From Candidatus Micrarchaeota archaeon CG1_02_47_40 (GTDB lineage Archaea > Micrarchaeota > Micrarchaeia > Anstonellales > CG1-02-47-40): a DNA stretch of 64,000 nt. The notes under the pieces are model-generated. The model did not search any database, had not been told where the DNA came from, and saw nothing but the letters and a program-made list of their open reading frames with translations. Location of the stretch: positions 149,120-213,119 of the forward strand of contig MNVE01000009.1 in the NCBI GenBank assembly GCA_001871475.1, in the 5' to 3' direction. This document shows positions 7,980 through 18,178 of this stretch, one piece after another. How positions within the stretch are numbered: position 1 is the first letter of the stretch; every line of letters begins with the position of its first letter. The position numbers were made by a program, and so were the translations under genes.

Positions 7980-10900
7980 ATGAAGGAAGAAACGGTGCAA
8001 AAGGAGAAGGGAACCGGCATTAGCGTTGCACGTCTTTTTACCCAAAAAGGGGAAAACCCGTTTGAGAAAATTGAATACGAAAAGAGAAATGCTAAAATAA
8101 GCGAGCCTGACGGCAGGGTGGTTTTTGAACTAAAGGATGTTAGCGTGCCAAGAGGATGGTCGCAGCTTGCCACCGACATCGCAGTTTCAAAATATTTCAG
8201 GAAAACAGGCGTGCCGAACACCGGGCACGAAACCTCCGTGAAGGAAGTGATATATAGGATTGCCCATACCTTGCGAGTGGCAGGGGAGAGCAGGGGTTAT
8301 TTTGCCTCGGAAGGGGATGCGGATGCTTTTGAGGCGGAGCTTTCCTACTTGATGCTGACGCAAAGGGGCGCATTCAACTCCCCGGTGTGGTTCAACTGCG
8401 GATTGTACAGTACTTATGGAATAGTTGGAGGGGGAGGGTGCTGGTATTTTGACGAAAAGGACTCCTCTTTCAAATCCCTTGAGAACAATTACGAGCGCCC
8501 GCAGTGCTCCGCCTGCTTCATACAAGCTGTTGACGACGACCTGATGTCCATATTTGAGCTTGCAAAAAACGAGGCGCGCCTTTTCAAGTACGGCTCGGGG
8601 ACTGGAACTAATTTCTCAAAATTGAGGGCGAAGAATGAGAAGCTCTCCGGCGGAGGCACCTCGTCAGGATTGATGAGCTTTCTGGAGGTGCTTGACAGGG
8701 GGGCTGGCGCCACAAAATCCGGGGGCACCACAAGAAGGGCTGCGAAAATGGTGTGCCTTGACATAGATCACCCGGAGATAGTGGATTTCATCAACTGGAA
8801 AGTCAGGGAGGAAAAGAAGGTGCATGCACTTATTTCTGCGGGCTATTCCTCGGATTTCAACGGTGATGCGTACCATACGATTTCGGGGCAGAATTCTAAC
8901 AACTCCGTGCGCATAACGGATGAGTTTATGCAGGCATACTTAAACGGGCTTAAATGGAGCACGAAAGGGAGGATGGATGGGAAGCCCGTAGATGAGTATG
9001 ATGCAAAGGACCTCATGAAAATGATTGCTGCGGCTGCATGGGAGTGTGCCGACCCCGGGGTGCAGTTTGACACAACAATTAATGCATGGCATACCTGCCC
9101 GAATTCAGGGAGGATAAATGCATCTAACCCGTGCAGCGAGTACATGTTTCTTGACAATTCAGCATGTAATCTTTCTTCTCTCAATATAACAAAGTTTGCA
9201 GATGATGCGGGAAGGATTGATTTGCAGAAATTCAGGCATGCAGTGAAAATATTCACTACCGCAATGGAGATAATAGTTGATTTTTCCTCTTACCCTACAA
9301 AGGAGATTGCACAGAACAGCCATATTTTCCGCCCGCTTGGCTTGGGGTATGCAAATCTTGGGACGTGGCTTACGATAAGCGGATTGCCTTATGATAGCGA
9401 AAAAGGAAGGGCTGCCGCAGCTGCAATCACTGCCATACTCACAGGTGAGGCATACGCGGTTTCTGCGGAACTTGCGGGAAGAATGGGCCCTTTTGAAGCA
9501 TATGAAAAAAACCGTGATGCGATGCTTGCAGTGATAAAAAAACACCGCAATTGCGCTGCAAAAATAAGCGAGAAGGATTGCCCCGAGTATCTTCTAAAAG
9601 GGGCAAGGGAGTGCTGGGATATTGCGCTTGAGGAGGGGGAGCGGCACGGATATAGAAATGCACAGGTCAGCGTGCTTGCGCCAACCGGCACCATCGGATT
9701 ACTCATGGACTGCGACACCACCGGGGTGGAGCCGGAATTTGCGCTTGTGAAATGGAAAAAATTGGCAGGCGGGGGCTATTTCAAAATAGTTAACCATTCC
9801 ATGGAGCAGTCGCTTTTGAATTTGGGATATGCTGTGCCACAGGTTGAGGAGATAAAAAAATATGTCATAGGGCACGGCACGCTTGATGATGCACCGTATA
9901 TGAATCCGGATGCGCTTCGCGCGCTTGGGTATTCTGATGAGCAGATAAAGGAGGCTGCCGCGTATGTAAAAAGGATGGGCAGCATTGATGAATGGACTCC
10001 GCATGTGAACATGGCGGAGCTTAAGAAGAAGGGGCTTTCCGAAGAGCAGATTGGGGAGGCAAGGATTTATGTCGGCGGGGCGGAAATGCTTGAGGGCGCG
10101 CCCTACATCTCCGCAGAGCAGTTAGCAGTGTTTGACTGCGCAAACCGCTGCGGGGCGGGAAAGCGCTTCATAGAGCCGATGGGGCATGTGCGCATGATGG
10201 CTGCGGTGCAGCCCTTCATTTCAGGCGCGATTTCAAAAACGATAAACATGCCAAAGGAAAGCACCATTGAGGAAGTGGAGAGGCTGTACTTAGAGTCGTG
10301 GAAGATGGGGCTGAAAGCGGTTGCGATTTACCGCGACGGCTCAAAGATGTCGCAGCCGCTCTCGGCAAAAAGCGGGGAGAATGGGTGCTGCAAGGAGAAA
10401 GACGATGAAAAGGAAGAGAAAATAGAAAGGGGAAAGAAAGAGGCGCTTCCCAAAAAAAGGTACGGCTTCACTGTTGAGTCGCTGGTTGGAGGGCATAAGG
10501 TGTTTTTGAGGACAGGGGAGTATGCGGACGGGCGGCTCGGGGAGATTTTCATTGACATGCACAAGGAGGGGGCGGCTTACCGCAGTTTGCTGAATTGCTT
10601 TGCGATTTCAATTTCAATCGGCTTGCAGTACGGGGTGCCCCTGCAAAAATACGTTGATTCGTTCACTTTCACGCGCTTTGAGCCGAACGGGATGGTGGAC
10701 CACCCGAACATAAAGAGCGCTACCAGCATACTTGATTTCATCTTCAGGGTGGTGGGGATGGAGTATTTGGGAAGGACTGATTTCCTGCATGTGAAGCCCA
10801 AGGTGGTGGATGAGATACAGGGGATGCACGGCGGGAATGGGAATGGCTTGCACCACATCCCAAGCAGCGAACTGATTTCCGGGGGACGCACAAGCATAAA

Positions 10901-11054
10901 GGAATGGCTGCCAAAAGATGATGCCGGGCCGGATAAGCAGCTTTCCGAGCTTATGGGAGACGCGCCTGCCTGCGACGTGTGCGGGCATATTACAGTCAGG
11001 AACGGCTCGTGCTACAAATGCTTAAACTGCGGCAATTCGATGGGATGCTCTTGA
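7980..11054 (+). CDS. nrdJ: Adenosylcobalamin-dependent (class II) ribonucleoside-diphosphate reductase
   Basis: [54 protein letters not shown]-terminal CxxC zinc ribbon; start taken at [11 protein letters not shown]. Confidence 0.92.
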   Translation: MKEETVQKEKGTGISVARLFTQKGENPFEKIEYEKRNAKISEPDGRVVFELKDVSVPRGWSQLATDIAVSKYFRKTGVPNTGHETSVKEVIYRIAHTLRVAGESRGYFASEGDADAFEAELSYLMLTQRGAFNSPVWFNCGLYSTYGIVGGGGCWYFDEKDSSFKSLENNYERPQCSACFIQAVDDDLMSIFELAKNEARLFKYGSGTGTNFSKLRAKNEKLSGGGTSSGLMSFLEVLDRGAGATKSGGTTRRAAKMVCLDIDHPEIVDFINWKVREEKKVHALISAGYSSDFNGDAYHTISGQNSNNSVRITDEFMQAYLNGLKWSTKGRMDGKPVDEYDAKDLMKMIAAAAWECADPGVQFDTTINAWHTCPNSGRINASNPCSEYMFLDNSACNLSSLNITKFADDAGRIDLQKFRHAVKIFTTAMEIIVDFSSYPTKEIAQNSHIFRPLGLGYANLGTWLTISGLPYDSEKGRAAAAAITAILTGEAYAVSAELAGRMGPFEAYEKNRDAMLAVIKKHRNCAAKISEKDCPEYLLKGARECWDIALEEGERHGYRNAQVSVLAPTGTIGLLMDCDTTGVEPEFALVKWKKLAGGGYFKIVNHSMEQSLLNLGYAVPQVEEIKKYVIGHGTLDDAPYMNPDALRALGYSDEQIKEAAAYVKRMGSIDEWTPHVNMAELKKKGLSEEQIGEARIYVGGAEMLEGAPYISAEQLAVFDCANRCGAGKRFIEPMGHVRMMAAVQPFISGAISKTINMPKESTIEEVERLYLESWKMGLKAVAIYRDGSKMSQPLSAKSGENGCCKEKDDEKEEKIERGKKEALPKKRYGFTVESLVGGHKVFLRTGEYADGRLGEIFIDMHKEGAAYRSLLNCFAISISIGLQYGVPLQKYVDSFTFTRFEPNGMVDHPNIKSATSILDFIFRVVGMEYLGRTDFLHVKPKVVDEIQGMHGGNGNGLHHIPSSELISGGRTSIKEWLPKDDAGPDKQLSELMGDAPACDVCGHITVRNGSCYKCLNCGNSMGCS

Positions 11055-11428
11055 AAATACTCGTATTTGGCAACCCCCTTGTGAAGGAGGATTCACTTCC
11101 TTTAAGGGTAATGGGAAAATTGCAGGGGAAATTTCCGAAAATAGAGTTTGTGCTTCTTGATGCGGCTGAAAACATTCCGGAGAAAGAGGATTTGATTATA
11201 CTGGATACTGTTTTTGGCATAAAGACGGTGAAAATGATAGAAGAGCTGGAGATTTTCGTGCAAAACAAGAAATTGACGATGCACGACTGTGATTTGGGGT
11301 TTCAGCTTCTTGTGATGAAGAAGATGGGCTTGCTTGGAAAAGTGAAAATAATAGGGGTGCCGCCGGAGTATGGAGAGGAAAAGGCGCGAAATGCGGTTGA
11401 GAGGGCGATAAGAAAACTTTGCAAATAA
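11045..11428 (+). CDS. Hydrogenase maturation protease (HycI/HyaD-like)
   Basis: [24 protein letters not shown]...[20 protein letters not shown]...[12 protein letters not shown]; adjacent to hydrogenase genes. Confidence 0.65.
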   Translation: MLLKILVFGNPLVKEDSLPLRVMGKLQGKFPKIEFVLLDAAENIPEKEDLIILDTVFGIKTVKMIEELEIFVQNKKLTMHDCDLGFQLLVMKKMGLLGKVKIIGVPPEYGEEKARNAVERAIRKLCK

Positions 11429-11431
11429 TCC

Positions 11432-11953
11432 TTATCTTCTTCGCGGCTTCTCACCTTCAAGAAGCTGATTTATCGTGCTTATCACTTTTTCCCGCTCAAG
11501 CATGTCCAGGATGCCGCCAAAGAGGACCGGCAGGCTTATGCAAAGCTCGCCAGCCGCGTAATAAGAGTGGAAGCCGGAAAAATCGCGGGAGTATGTTTCG
11601 CTGGGCGGCAGGTAAAAAAAGAGTTCGTGCTTTTTGGAGTATAGCTTGCGTGCATTGTTTGCTATCTCGCCTGCTATTTTCTCGTCCGGTATCTTTAGTG
11701 AAATGTAATATACCATCTGCCCGTGCTTTGTAGAGATGGAGCCGTCTTGAGCTTTCTCCACCTTCAAATCATAGACCGCAAGCTTGACGCTGCCCTCGTA
11801 TTGTTGTATGCATTCATCCAGGTGTTTTTGCAGTCCGTTTTTCCCTTTCCAGGGGATGGAAACGCCTTCCAGCTCCCTGTACAGGATAAACGTTTCTCTC
11901 TTTTCTTCCTCTTTCTTTGGCGCTTGCACCATCAGTTGCATTATCGGCAGCAT
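11432..11953 (-). CDS. Hypothetical protein in the hydrogenase cluster
   Basis: 173-aa ORF between the protease and the large-subunit gene. Confidence 0.6.
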   Translation of the reverse strand: MLPIMQLMVQAPKKEEEKRETFILYRELEGVSIPWKGKNGLQKHLDECIQQYEGSVKLAVYDLKVEKAQDGSISTKHGQMVYYISLKIPDEKIAGEIANNARKLYSKKHELFFYLPPSETYSRDFSGFHSYYAAGELCISLPVLFGGILDMLEREKVISTINQLLEGEKPRRR

Positions 11954-11968
11954 TTTTGCACCTTCAAT

Positions 11969-13255
11969 TTATTTCCTGTTCCACTTCACCTTCAAAAAAT
12001 GCGTGGCACAGCTCATGCAGGGGTCGTATGCGCGTATGAGCTTCTCTATATCGTGCTCTATCGTGTGCTCATCCAGGTGGATGTGCGACTGCACAAGGCG
12101 GGCAATATCATGCTCTATCTGTATCTGGTTCTGCGCGGTTGGTATCACTAGGTTGGCATCAATAACTTTTCCCTCCTTGCCGAGCTTAACCTCGTAATAG
12201 AGCACCCCCCTTGGCGCCTCTATCGCGCCGACTCCCACTCCCTCCTTTGGCAGAATGGGCTTTTTCTCCTCATCAGTGAATTCCATTCCTTCAAGAAGCT
12301 CGCAGGAATAATCTATTGAGTGCAGAATTTCAATTGCCTGCGCAAGGTTTGAAAGAAAAACATCATGCGAGGGAAAGCGGGTTAGGTATTTTTTGCAATC
12401 TTTTTTCGTTTCCCTGTGAAGGTGCTCCTTGTTGGTATTCGTCCTTGCAAGCGCGCCTACGCTATAGCCTTTCAAATCAAGCACGAAGCCGGTCGCCTGT
12501 GAATAGGGCATCACCACCCTGTGAAGATGGTTGAAGAAATTTGACTCTGGTATGCAAAGCCCGTTTGAATCGCAGAGCTTGTTCCCAGTATAAGTATAAT
12601 CCTCGCTCATAAGAGAGACGAAATTCGAATCGGTTTCAAAGGAAAACGGCTGTTTTGAGAAGAGTTCTATCAGTTCAAGCACCTTTGGGCGCACCGTATT
12701 CAACTGCACAACAAGCGCGCGCGCATCCTCCTTTTTCGGGGTGTTTGAAAAATACCCCACATTCTGGAAGGTGGAGTGTATCGCCCTGCCTGCGATTTTG
12801 GTGCACAGTTCGTTGCCTGCCTTCTTCACCTCAAAGCAGTCTTTCACCCATTTCTCCTCTTCCCCCTTAAACTCAAATACCGAATCCTTGCCGAAAATAT
12901 CCGGCATGCAAAAGAGATAGAGGTGCATCGCATGGTCGCGTATCCAAAGCCCCATATTGTTTAGTTTGCGCAAAGCGGCTGTTTGCGCGCTTGGGGCAAA
13001 TCCAACTGCATTCTCAACCGCCTCCATGCAGCAGGTTAAATGCGCTATGCTGCATGTGCCGCATATCCTGCTTACAAGTTGAGGGACTGTATTGAAGGGC
13101 TTTCCGCGCACCGCCTGCGTGTAAAATCGCTTATTCTCATTTATCACAAGCTTTGCGGACTGCACAATGTTGTCGCGCACTGAAACTGTAAGGGCGGCAT
13201 GCCCCTCAATTTTGCTTATCCCCTCAATGTTTATGTCAAAATCCCTTCCATGCAT
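11969..13255 (-). CDS. [NiFe] hydrogenase large (alpha) subunit, group 3-like
   Basis: N-terminal RICGTCSIAH and C-terminal DPCMSCATHFLKVKWNRK nickel-ligand motifs. Confidence 0.9.
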   Translation of the reverse strand: MHGRDFDINIEGISKIEGHAALTVSVRDNIVQSAKLVINENKRFYTQAVRGKPFNTVPQLVSRICGTCSIAHLTCCMEAVENAVGFAPSAQTAALRKLNNMGLWIRDHAMHLYLFCMPDIFGKDSVFEFKGEEEKWVKDCFEVKKAGNELCTKIAGRAIHSTFQNVGYFSNTPKKEDARALVVQLNTVRPKVLELIELFSKQPFSFETDSNFVSLMSEDYTYTGNKLCDSNGLCIPESNFFNHLHRVVMPYSQATGFVLDLKGYSVGALARTNTNKEHLHRETKKDCKKYLTRFPSHDVFLSNLAQAIEILHSIDYSCELLEGMEFTDEEKKPILPKEGVGVGAIEAPRGVLYYEVKLGKEGKVIDANLVIPTAQNQIQIEHDIARLVQSHIHLDEHTIEHDIEKLIRAYDPCMSCATHFLKVKWNRK

Positions 13256-13261
13256 ATGGCA

Positions 13262-13765
13262 TCAAACCTCTGATTTTTTTCTTATGCCGAATTCCAAAAG
13301 CGCATCCTCAACGGCTTTCACGAAAGCCGCCTCATCCATGGGGCAGCCATTCACCACCCCGTCAACTTTCACGTGCTCGCCTATGGGAGTCACCTTCTCT
13401 TTGTGCCCGAACCTCTCCATTATTGGTTTTATTTCAGCAAGCGTCTTTTCATCGAAATTATTTCTCTGTGAGGAGGGGGCGCCGTTTGCCGCGCACGAAC
13501 CGATTGCTATCACTTTTTTTGCATTCTTTCTTATCCTGCGGAGCAGGTTTTCCTCCTTGAAAGTGGAAATCGCGCCTTCTATGAACGCCACGTCAAGCCC
13601 GCCATCCCCGTCCAGTTCATTCTTCTTTTTCAGCGCGCGCGCATATTTTATTTCCAAAAGGCTTCCCCATTCTGCATACTTGTAATTCAGCGATTCTATC
13701 ATTACCATTATGCAGCCCTCGCAGCCCGTGAATGAGAAAAAGCCCACCTTTAGTTTGTTTTGCAT
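13262..13765 (-). CDS. [NiFe] hydrogenase small (delta) subunit
   Basis: GFFSFTGCEGC, IGSCAANG, VNGCPMDE proximal cluster ligands. Confidence 0.85.
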   Translation of the reverse strand: MQNKLKVGFFSFTGCEGCIMVMIESLNYKYAEWGSLLEIKYARALKKKNELDGDGGLDVAFIEGAISTFKEENLLRRIRKNAKKVIAIGSCAANGAPSSQRNNFDEKTLAEIKPIMERFGHKEKVTPIGEHVKVDGVVNGCPMDEAAFVKAVEDALLEFGIRKKSEV

Positions 13766-13787
13766 AACGATGCAGCTCGGTAAAAAA

Positions 13788-14300
13788 TCAAACAAATGCG
13801 TTCATTATTCCGGTGAATGCGTTTGCAACCGACCAGAAAAAGCCCCGCAGGAAATCCCCTGGGAATTCCACTTTTATTTCCCCGTTTCCTATCGCAAGCC
13901 GCATTTCCTTTGCCTCATCCTTTGAGTTATATATTTTCTCCGCAGTTTCCTCGCTCGTGCTTATCGTTATTGTGGGGTTGGGGTAGGCGCCAAGCAAAAC
14001 CGAGTCAAGCTGAAGAATTCCTGCTGTGTTTTTGTGCGCCGATGCCTTTATCCGCACTTCTTCCCCCTCATTTGTTTTTATTAGTGTGTTTATTCTCTCG
14101 TTGGAACTGATGAATGGAGAGAGGGTGCTTGGGAGTTTTTCCGCCGCCTTTTCATTCAAGAGAGTTAGCTTTTCCTGCTGTATCTGCCCACCAACGAAAT
14201 AAGACTGCATCATGCGCTCGGAGAATGCGCCTGCGAAAAGCGCGCCTGCAAGAAGAAACGAGAATAAAAGAAAAATGAATGCTCCCCTCATCAAAACCAC
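13788..14300 (-). CDS. Secreted/membrane-anchored hypothetical protein
   Basis: N-terminal signal/TM segment MRGAFIFLLFSFLLAGALFAGAF. Confidence 0.55.
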   Translation of the reverse strand: MVLMRGAFIFLLFSFLLAGALFAGAFSERMMQSYFVGGQIQQEKLTLLNEKAAEKLPSTLSPFISSNERINTLIKTNEGEEVRIKASAHKNTAGILQLDSVLLGAYPNPTITISTSEETAEKIYNSKDEAKEMRLAIGNGEIKVEFPGDFLRGFFWSVANAFTGIMNAFV

Positions 14301-14345
14301 CCGAAGAAGGATGGGGAGGGGAGGTTAAAAAGAGTTTCTTAGTTT

Positions 14346-15359
14346 TCAATCCGTCAGCCCGTTTGCCCCAACACGGAAAACGCATTCCCCATCAGGCAGG
14401 GATGGCGAATCCACCAACCTTGCAATCCTCTTATCCTCTTTTCCCTTCCTTAAGTATATCCTGTAGGTGGAGGAGTGAGCCAATACGTGCCCTCCAATAG
14501 GGGTGGTCGGGTCCCCGAACATTATTCCCGGATTGTCCATAACCTGGTTGGTGATGTAAACTGCCAGGTTGAACTGGTCTGCCAATTTTTGGAGCATGTG
14601 CACGTGCTTGTTCAGCTTCTGCTGGCGCTCCCCAAGCGCGGCCCTTCCCACGTAATCAGCCCTAAAATGCGCTGTCATTGAATCCACGACTATCAGTTTT
14701 ATGTTGTTCTTCTTTATCATCTCATCCGCTTTCTCTATTAGCACTATCTGGTGGTCGGAGTTGAGCGCCTTTGCCACGTGTATGTTCTTTAGCACTTCCA
14801 GCGCATCCATCCCCTGCACTTCAGCAAGCTGTTTTACCCTCTCCGGGCGGAAGGTGCTTTCCGTATCCACTATGAGCACTCCCCCTCCAAGCCCGCCTTT
14901 CTCTTTGGGCTTTTGCACATTTACGGCGAGTTGGAAACCGAGCTGCGTTTTTCCTGAACTAAATTTCCCGTAACACTCGGTAATTGACTGCGTTTCCACC
15001 CCTCCACCTAAAAGGGCATCCAACTCGCTTGAGCCGGTTGTGACTCTTCCTACTGCTTTCCTTCTCTCAAGCAAATCATCTGCCCGTTCATAGCCCATCT
15101 CCAAACTATCCCGCGCGGCGGCGATTACTTTTTTTGCCGTTTCCACGCCTATTTCCGCAACTTCCGCCAGCTCGTGCTGTGAAGAGGCGGCTATTTTCTG
15201 CAAATCGCCGTAGCCGGCTTTTCTTAATTTATCAGCAGTAGCTGGCCCTATTCCCGGCAAATCCTCTAAGGAATGCGCAAGGTTTTTTGCCCTCGGCTCT
15301 TCTATCTCATCTTCTTCCATAATCGTCACTTCTTCTGCTTTTTCACTTCCCCTTGTCAT
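14346..15359 (-). CDS. radA: DNA repair and recombination protein RadA
   Basis: HhH LEDLPGIGPATADKLRKAGY; YGKFSSGKTQLGFQLAVNVQ; LNKHVHMLQKLADQFNLAVYITNQV. Confidence 0.95.
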   Translation of the reverse strand: MTRGSEKAEEVTIMEEDEIEEPRAKNLAHSLEDLPGIGPATADKLRKAGYGDLQKIAASSQHELAEVAEIGVETAKKVIAAARDSLEMGYERADDLLERRKAVGRVTTGSSELDALLGGGVETQSITECYGKFSSGKTQLGFQLAVNVQKPKEKGGLGGGVLIVDTESTFRPERVKQLAEVQGMDALEVLKNIHVAKALNSDHQIVLIEKADEMIKKNNIKLIVVDSMTAHFRADYVGRAALGERQQKLNKHVHMLQKLADQFNLAVYITNQVMDNPGIMFGDPTTPIGGHVLAHSSTYRIYLRKGKEDKRIARLVDSPSLPDGECVFRVGANGLTD

Positions 15360-15383
15360 GTTATTACCTCCAAATTATTATAC

Positions 15384-15755
15384 TTATTCTCTCTTTGCAT
15401 TTGGAAAAACCAAAAGCTTCAGATTCCCTATTTTAAGGGAGTAGAAATCCGCGCCTGCCTTCGAAACGTTGTGCCACATCGCACCCACATTCTCGTAATT
15501 TGCCCGCCCATCCAGCCCTACTCCCGGCTGGACTATGCGGAAATCCGGGGTTTTTCCCTTCTTTTCACTGCTTTCCGGCTGTTCCCGTTTTCCTGCCGCC
15601 TCGCCTTCAGATTCGTTTAGAGTGGGGGGAGAGATGGGAGGGGCGACGCCATCTTGCCAGGCTCTTGAATGACTTTCATTTTTATTCTGGCAGGATGGCG
15701 TTGAGGGCATTTCATTTCCATATTTCATGCAAACCACCTTCGCTAAGGTTGGCAT
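15384..15755 (-). CDS. Hypothetical protein
   Basis: 123-aa ORF; contains a 15-bp inverted repeat within the coding frame. Confidence 0.35.
   Translation of the reverse strand: MPTLAKVVCMKYGNEMPSTPSCQNKNESHSRAWQDGVAPPISPPTLNESEGEAAGKREQPESSEKKGKTPDFRIVQPGVGLDGRANYENVGAMWHNVSKAGADFYSLKIGNLKLLVFPNAKRE
15646..15701. repeat. 15-bp inverted repeat hairpin
   Basis: ACGCCATCTTGCCAG (15646-15660) / CTGGCAGGATGGCGT (15687-15701), one G:T position, 26-nt loop. Confidence 0.75.
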
Positions 15756-15798
15756 TGAAGCGCTTTATAAAGAAAGGCAGGGGGTAGAAGTCCGACCC

Positions 15799-16040
15799 CT
15801 CCCATACCCCTTTTTCTTTGGCAGAAAGAAAAAGGGCTAAGGGTTTCACCCAACACCGTGCGAGCAGGCAGAATGAGAATCGTATTTACTCTGCTCTCAC
15901 GGTGTTCCCCAAAAAGAAAAATTCTAGCTCTTCCCCCCCGCCAAAGAAAAACTCTAGTTCTTCACCCGCCAAAAGAAAGGGCCTGCACTTCACTCCCAAA
16001 AGAAAAACTCCGGCTCTTCACTCTAGAGAAAAAGAGAAAC
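15799..16040. repeat. Intergenic hairpin and CCAAAAGAAAAACTC(T)xGCTCTTCACTC-type repeat cluster
   Basis: CCCTTTTTCTTTggcagAAAGAAAAAGGG hairpin; AACACCGTGCGAGCAG/CTGCTCTCACGGTGTT inverted repeat (15852-15867/15891-15906); repeated AAAGAAAAACTC(T/C)xG(C/T)TCTTC units. Confidence 0.65.
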
Positions 16041-16988
16041 GTCCTTCCCTATTATCTCTTTTCCTTTCAATTCAACCAAGGTTTTGAGCGAAACGTCATC
16101 CGGAAGGGAGGAGATGCCTAAGATTGCACATGCTGTCTGCACAGAGATGGCATACTCCCTGCCTGAAATCCTCGCCTTCGCGCCTTCTTTTCCTTCTCCC
16201 TGCACCTCAATGCCTTCCAGAATTCCTTTTATTTCTCCTTCCTTTTCCCTTTCAATAAGCACTATCCTTGAATTCGCATTCATGTTAAGCGTGCGGTTTC
16301 TGAACCTTGCCCTCTCCACCCTTACCTTATCCTTGAATTTGAAATCATGCACCTGCTCCGGCTTGTCCCAAAGGCATACTGTAAATGTATTCTCTCCGTC
16401 TGTAAGAGAGAATGAGCCCATCATCTCTTCTGCCTCGCTGCCCTTTCTCTTGTAAAAGTAGTCGGGAAGTATTTCATCTATTGAACCTTCCGCATTTACA
16501 AGCGCGTTTTCCTCTTTTAGCTTTCCAAGCGGGATGCTTTCATTTCCTTCCAACAACTCTGCTTTCCCCCCGTATCCCAGATGCACTTCCCCTCCCCTTG
16601 AGTATGCGCCTGTAACTTTTATCTTTCCGCCAATTGCTATTTTTCCGCTTGCCAGTTTCGTATCTTCGTTCCAAAGCACTAAGGTAAATTCCCCCTTCTC
16701 GTCAAAAAGCCATAATCTCTGCGTTTTTATCTTTTTCCCGTTTCCCTCGTATTCCCTTTCCGGGAAGATTTTTGAGACGGTTCCGCTTATGGAGAATCTG
16801 CCCTTAGTGCTTTCGGCTGTGGATGAATCTGCTGTCTGCTCGCGTATGAGGTTCTGCTCCTTTGCAAGGAGGAAAAGGGCAGTTTCTTTTGTGATGAGAT
16901 TGGAATATTCTTTCAGTTTGGCTTCTACTTTTGATTCTATCTCTTCACCTGAAAAGAGAGAGTTTAATTTTTCCAAGTAGTCGGGCAT
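16023..16988 (-). CDS. rpa: Replication protein A (OB-fold ssDNA-binding protein)
   Basis: Two OB-fold segments: FSISGTVSKIFPEREYEGNGKKIKTQRLWLFDEKGEFTLVLWNED and GSIDEILPDYFYKRKGSEAEEMMGSFSLTDGENTFTVCLWDK. Confidence 0.8.
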   Translation of the reverse strand: MPDYLEKLNSLFSGEEIESKVEAKLKEYSNLITKETALFLLAKEQNLIREQTADSSTAESTKGRFSISGTVSKIFPEREYEGNGKKIKTQRLWLFDEKGEFTLVLWNEDTKLASGKIAIGGKIKVTGAYSRGGEVHLGYGGKAELLEGNESIPLGKLKEENALVNAEGSIDEILPDYFYKRKGSEAEEMMGSFSLTDGENTFTVCLWDKPEQVHDFKFKDKVRVERARFRNRTLNMNANSRIVLIEREKEGEIKGILEGIEVQGEGKEGAKARISGREYAISVQTACAILGISSLPDDVSLKTLVELKGKEIIGKDVSLFL

Positions 16989-17011
16989 GATAAGTAATTA
17001 GGGAAGGAAAT

Positions 17012-17584
17012 TTAAGAGGGTTTGGGGGAGTTCATTGTTTTCCCAATTTTAGCAGTTAGCTTGCCCGCCGTTTCTCTATCGGATTTGGCATTTGCAAGCA
17101 ATTCTTCCGCTTCCTCAGTTTGCCCTGCTTTTTGTGCAAATTCCGCCAGCTTTTTATAGACGTGCCCGCGGTTTGAGTAGAAACCCGGATTTTTTGGGTC
17201 AGACTTGATTGCCTTTGAGTAATCCGAAACTGCCTTTCCGTAATCTTCTTTTGCGCGCTCCAGCCAGCCGTTTTTTTCGTTTGATTCTCCTCTATGATGC
17301 AGGCATATGCCGGAAATGTTGAATGCTTTTGGGTTTTCAGGCTCGCGCCTCTTTGCCTCTTTTGCCTTCTCAATCGCTTCATTATGCCTTCCTTTTCTTA
17401 GAAGTTCAAGCGCCTCTTCGCATAATTGTGTTGCGGTTTTGCCCACTGGAAGTCTGTCTGTTTGGGGGGGGAGATTGGGAAAACACCTTGCGCCATCTGC
17501 CTGCTTCTTGCCATTTCTTTTGGCAGGAACTGGATTATCTCCGTTTTCTTTTTCCTTTGTAATTTGATTTGGAATTGGCACCAT
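17012..17584 (-). CDS. TPR-repeat protein
   Basis: Repeats such as ALELLRKGRHNEAIEKAKEAKRREPENPKAFNISG and AVSDYSKAIKSDPKNPGFYSNRGHVYKKL. Confidence 0.7.
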   Translation of the reverse strand: MVPIPNQITKEKENGDNPVPAKRNGKKQADGARCFPNLPPQTDRLPVGKTATQLCEEALELLRKGRHNEAIEKAKEAKRREPENPKAFNISGICLHHRGESNEKNGWLERAKEDYGKAVSDYSKAIKSDPKNPGFYSNRGHVYKKLAEFAQKAGQTEEAEELLANAKSDRETAGKLTAKIGKTMNSPKPS

Positions 17585-17650
17585 AGGTAAACTCCCGGCA
17601 TATATTGTGTGAGCTAATGAATATAAACATTCATATAAGTAGGGAAAGGA

Positions 17651-18109
17651 TTACTTTACTCCTTTCAGCGCCCGTCTTATGTTCAGAAAAGCGGATTTCA
17701 CCCTCTCAATATAAAGGGATTCCAGCGCCTCCCCCAAATCGCCTGACTGGTTTTGGGGGTTTAGGGAGAAAGAGTATTTTCCCTTTTTGCGGGAGATTAT
17801 GCCTTTATTTTTTAGCTGTAAAAGATGGTAGCGCACGGCTTTGGGATTTACTCCTTCGTTTTTGCGTATTTCCCCTAACTTCTCAAATATGTCGTGTATT
17901 GACGGCTCTTCTTTTTTTGCGTGAAAGAAAAGGAGCGCCTCCAGTACATCAAGCATCAGTGTCCTGCTCTCATTCGGAGAAATCAAGCCCAAAGAAAGCG
18001 CAAGCCAGCGAACGAGGGATTTTTTAGTAAGCTCTACTTCGTGGGGAAGCTGGAGCTCGCGCAAAACCATTTCATGTCTTATGAGGGAGGATTCAGGAAG
18101 ATTTCCCAT
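17651..18109 (-). CDS. Winged-helix transcriptional regulator
   Basis: DIFEKLGEIRKNEGVNPKAVRYHLLQLKNKGIISRKKGKYSF. Confidence 0.65.
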   Translation of the reverse strand: MGNLPESSLIRHEMVLRELQLPHEVELTKKSLVRWLALSLGLISPNESRTLMLDVLEALLFFHAKKEEPSIHDIFEKLGEIRKNEGVNPKAVRYHLLQLKNKGIISRKKGKYSFSLNPQNQSGDLGEALESLYIERVKSAFLNIRRALKGVK

Positions 18110-18178
18110 ATAAATCTAAAAGAGTTTTGGAAGAAAGGTATATAAGCATTATAATTCTCTCCTGCGAAATCGATTGAT

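Noticed and set aside
10118-10140. Possible intein or insertion in NrdJ
   Set aside because: The extra segment with GHGTLDDAP and [10 protein letters not shown] motifs resembles the normal C-terminal half of long class II reductases; no intein splice motifs seen.
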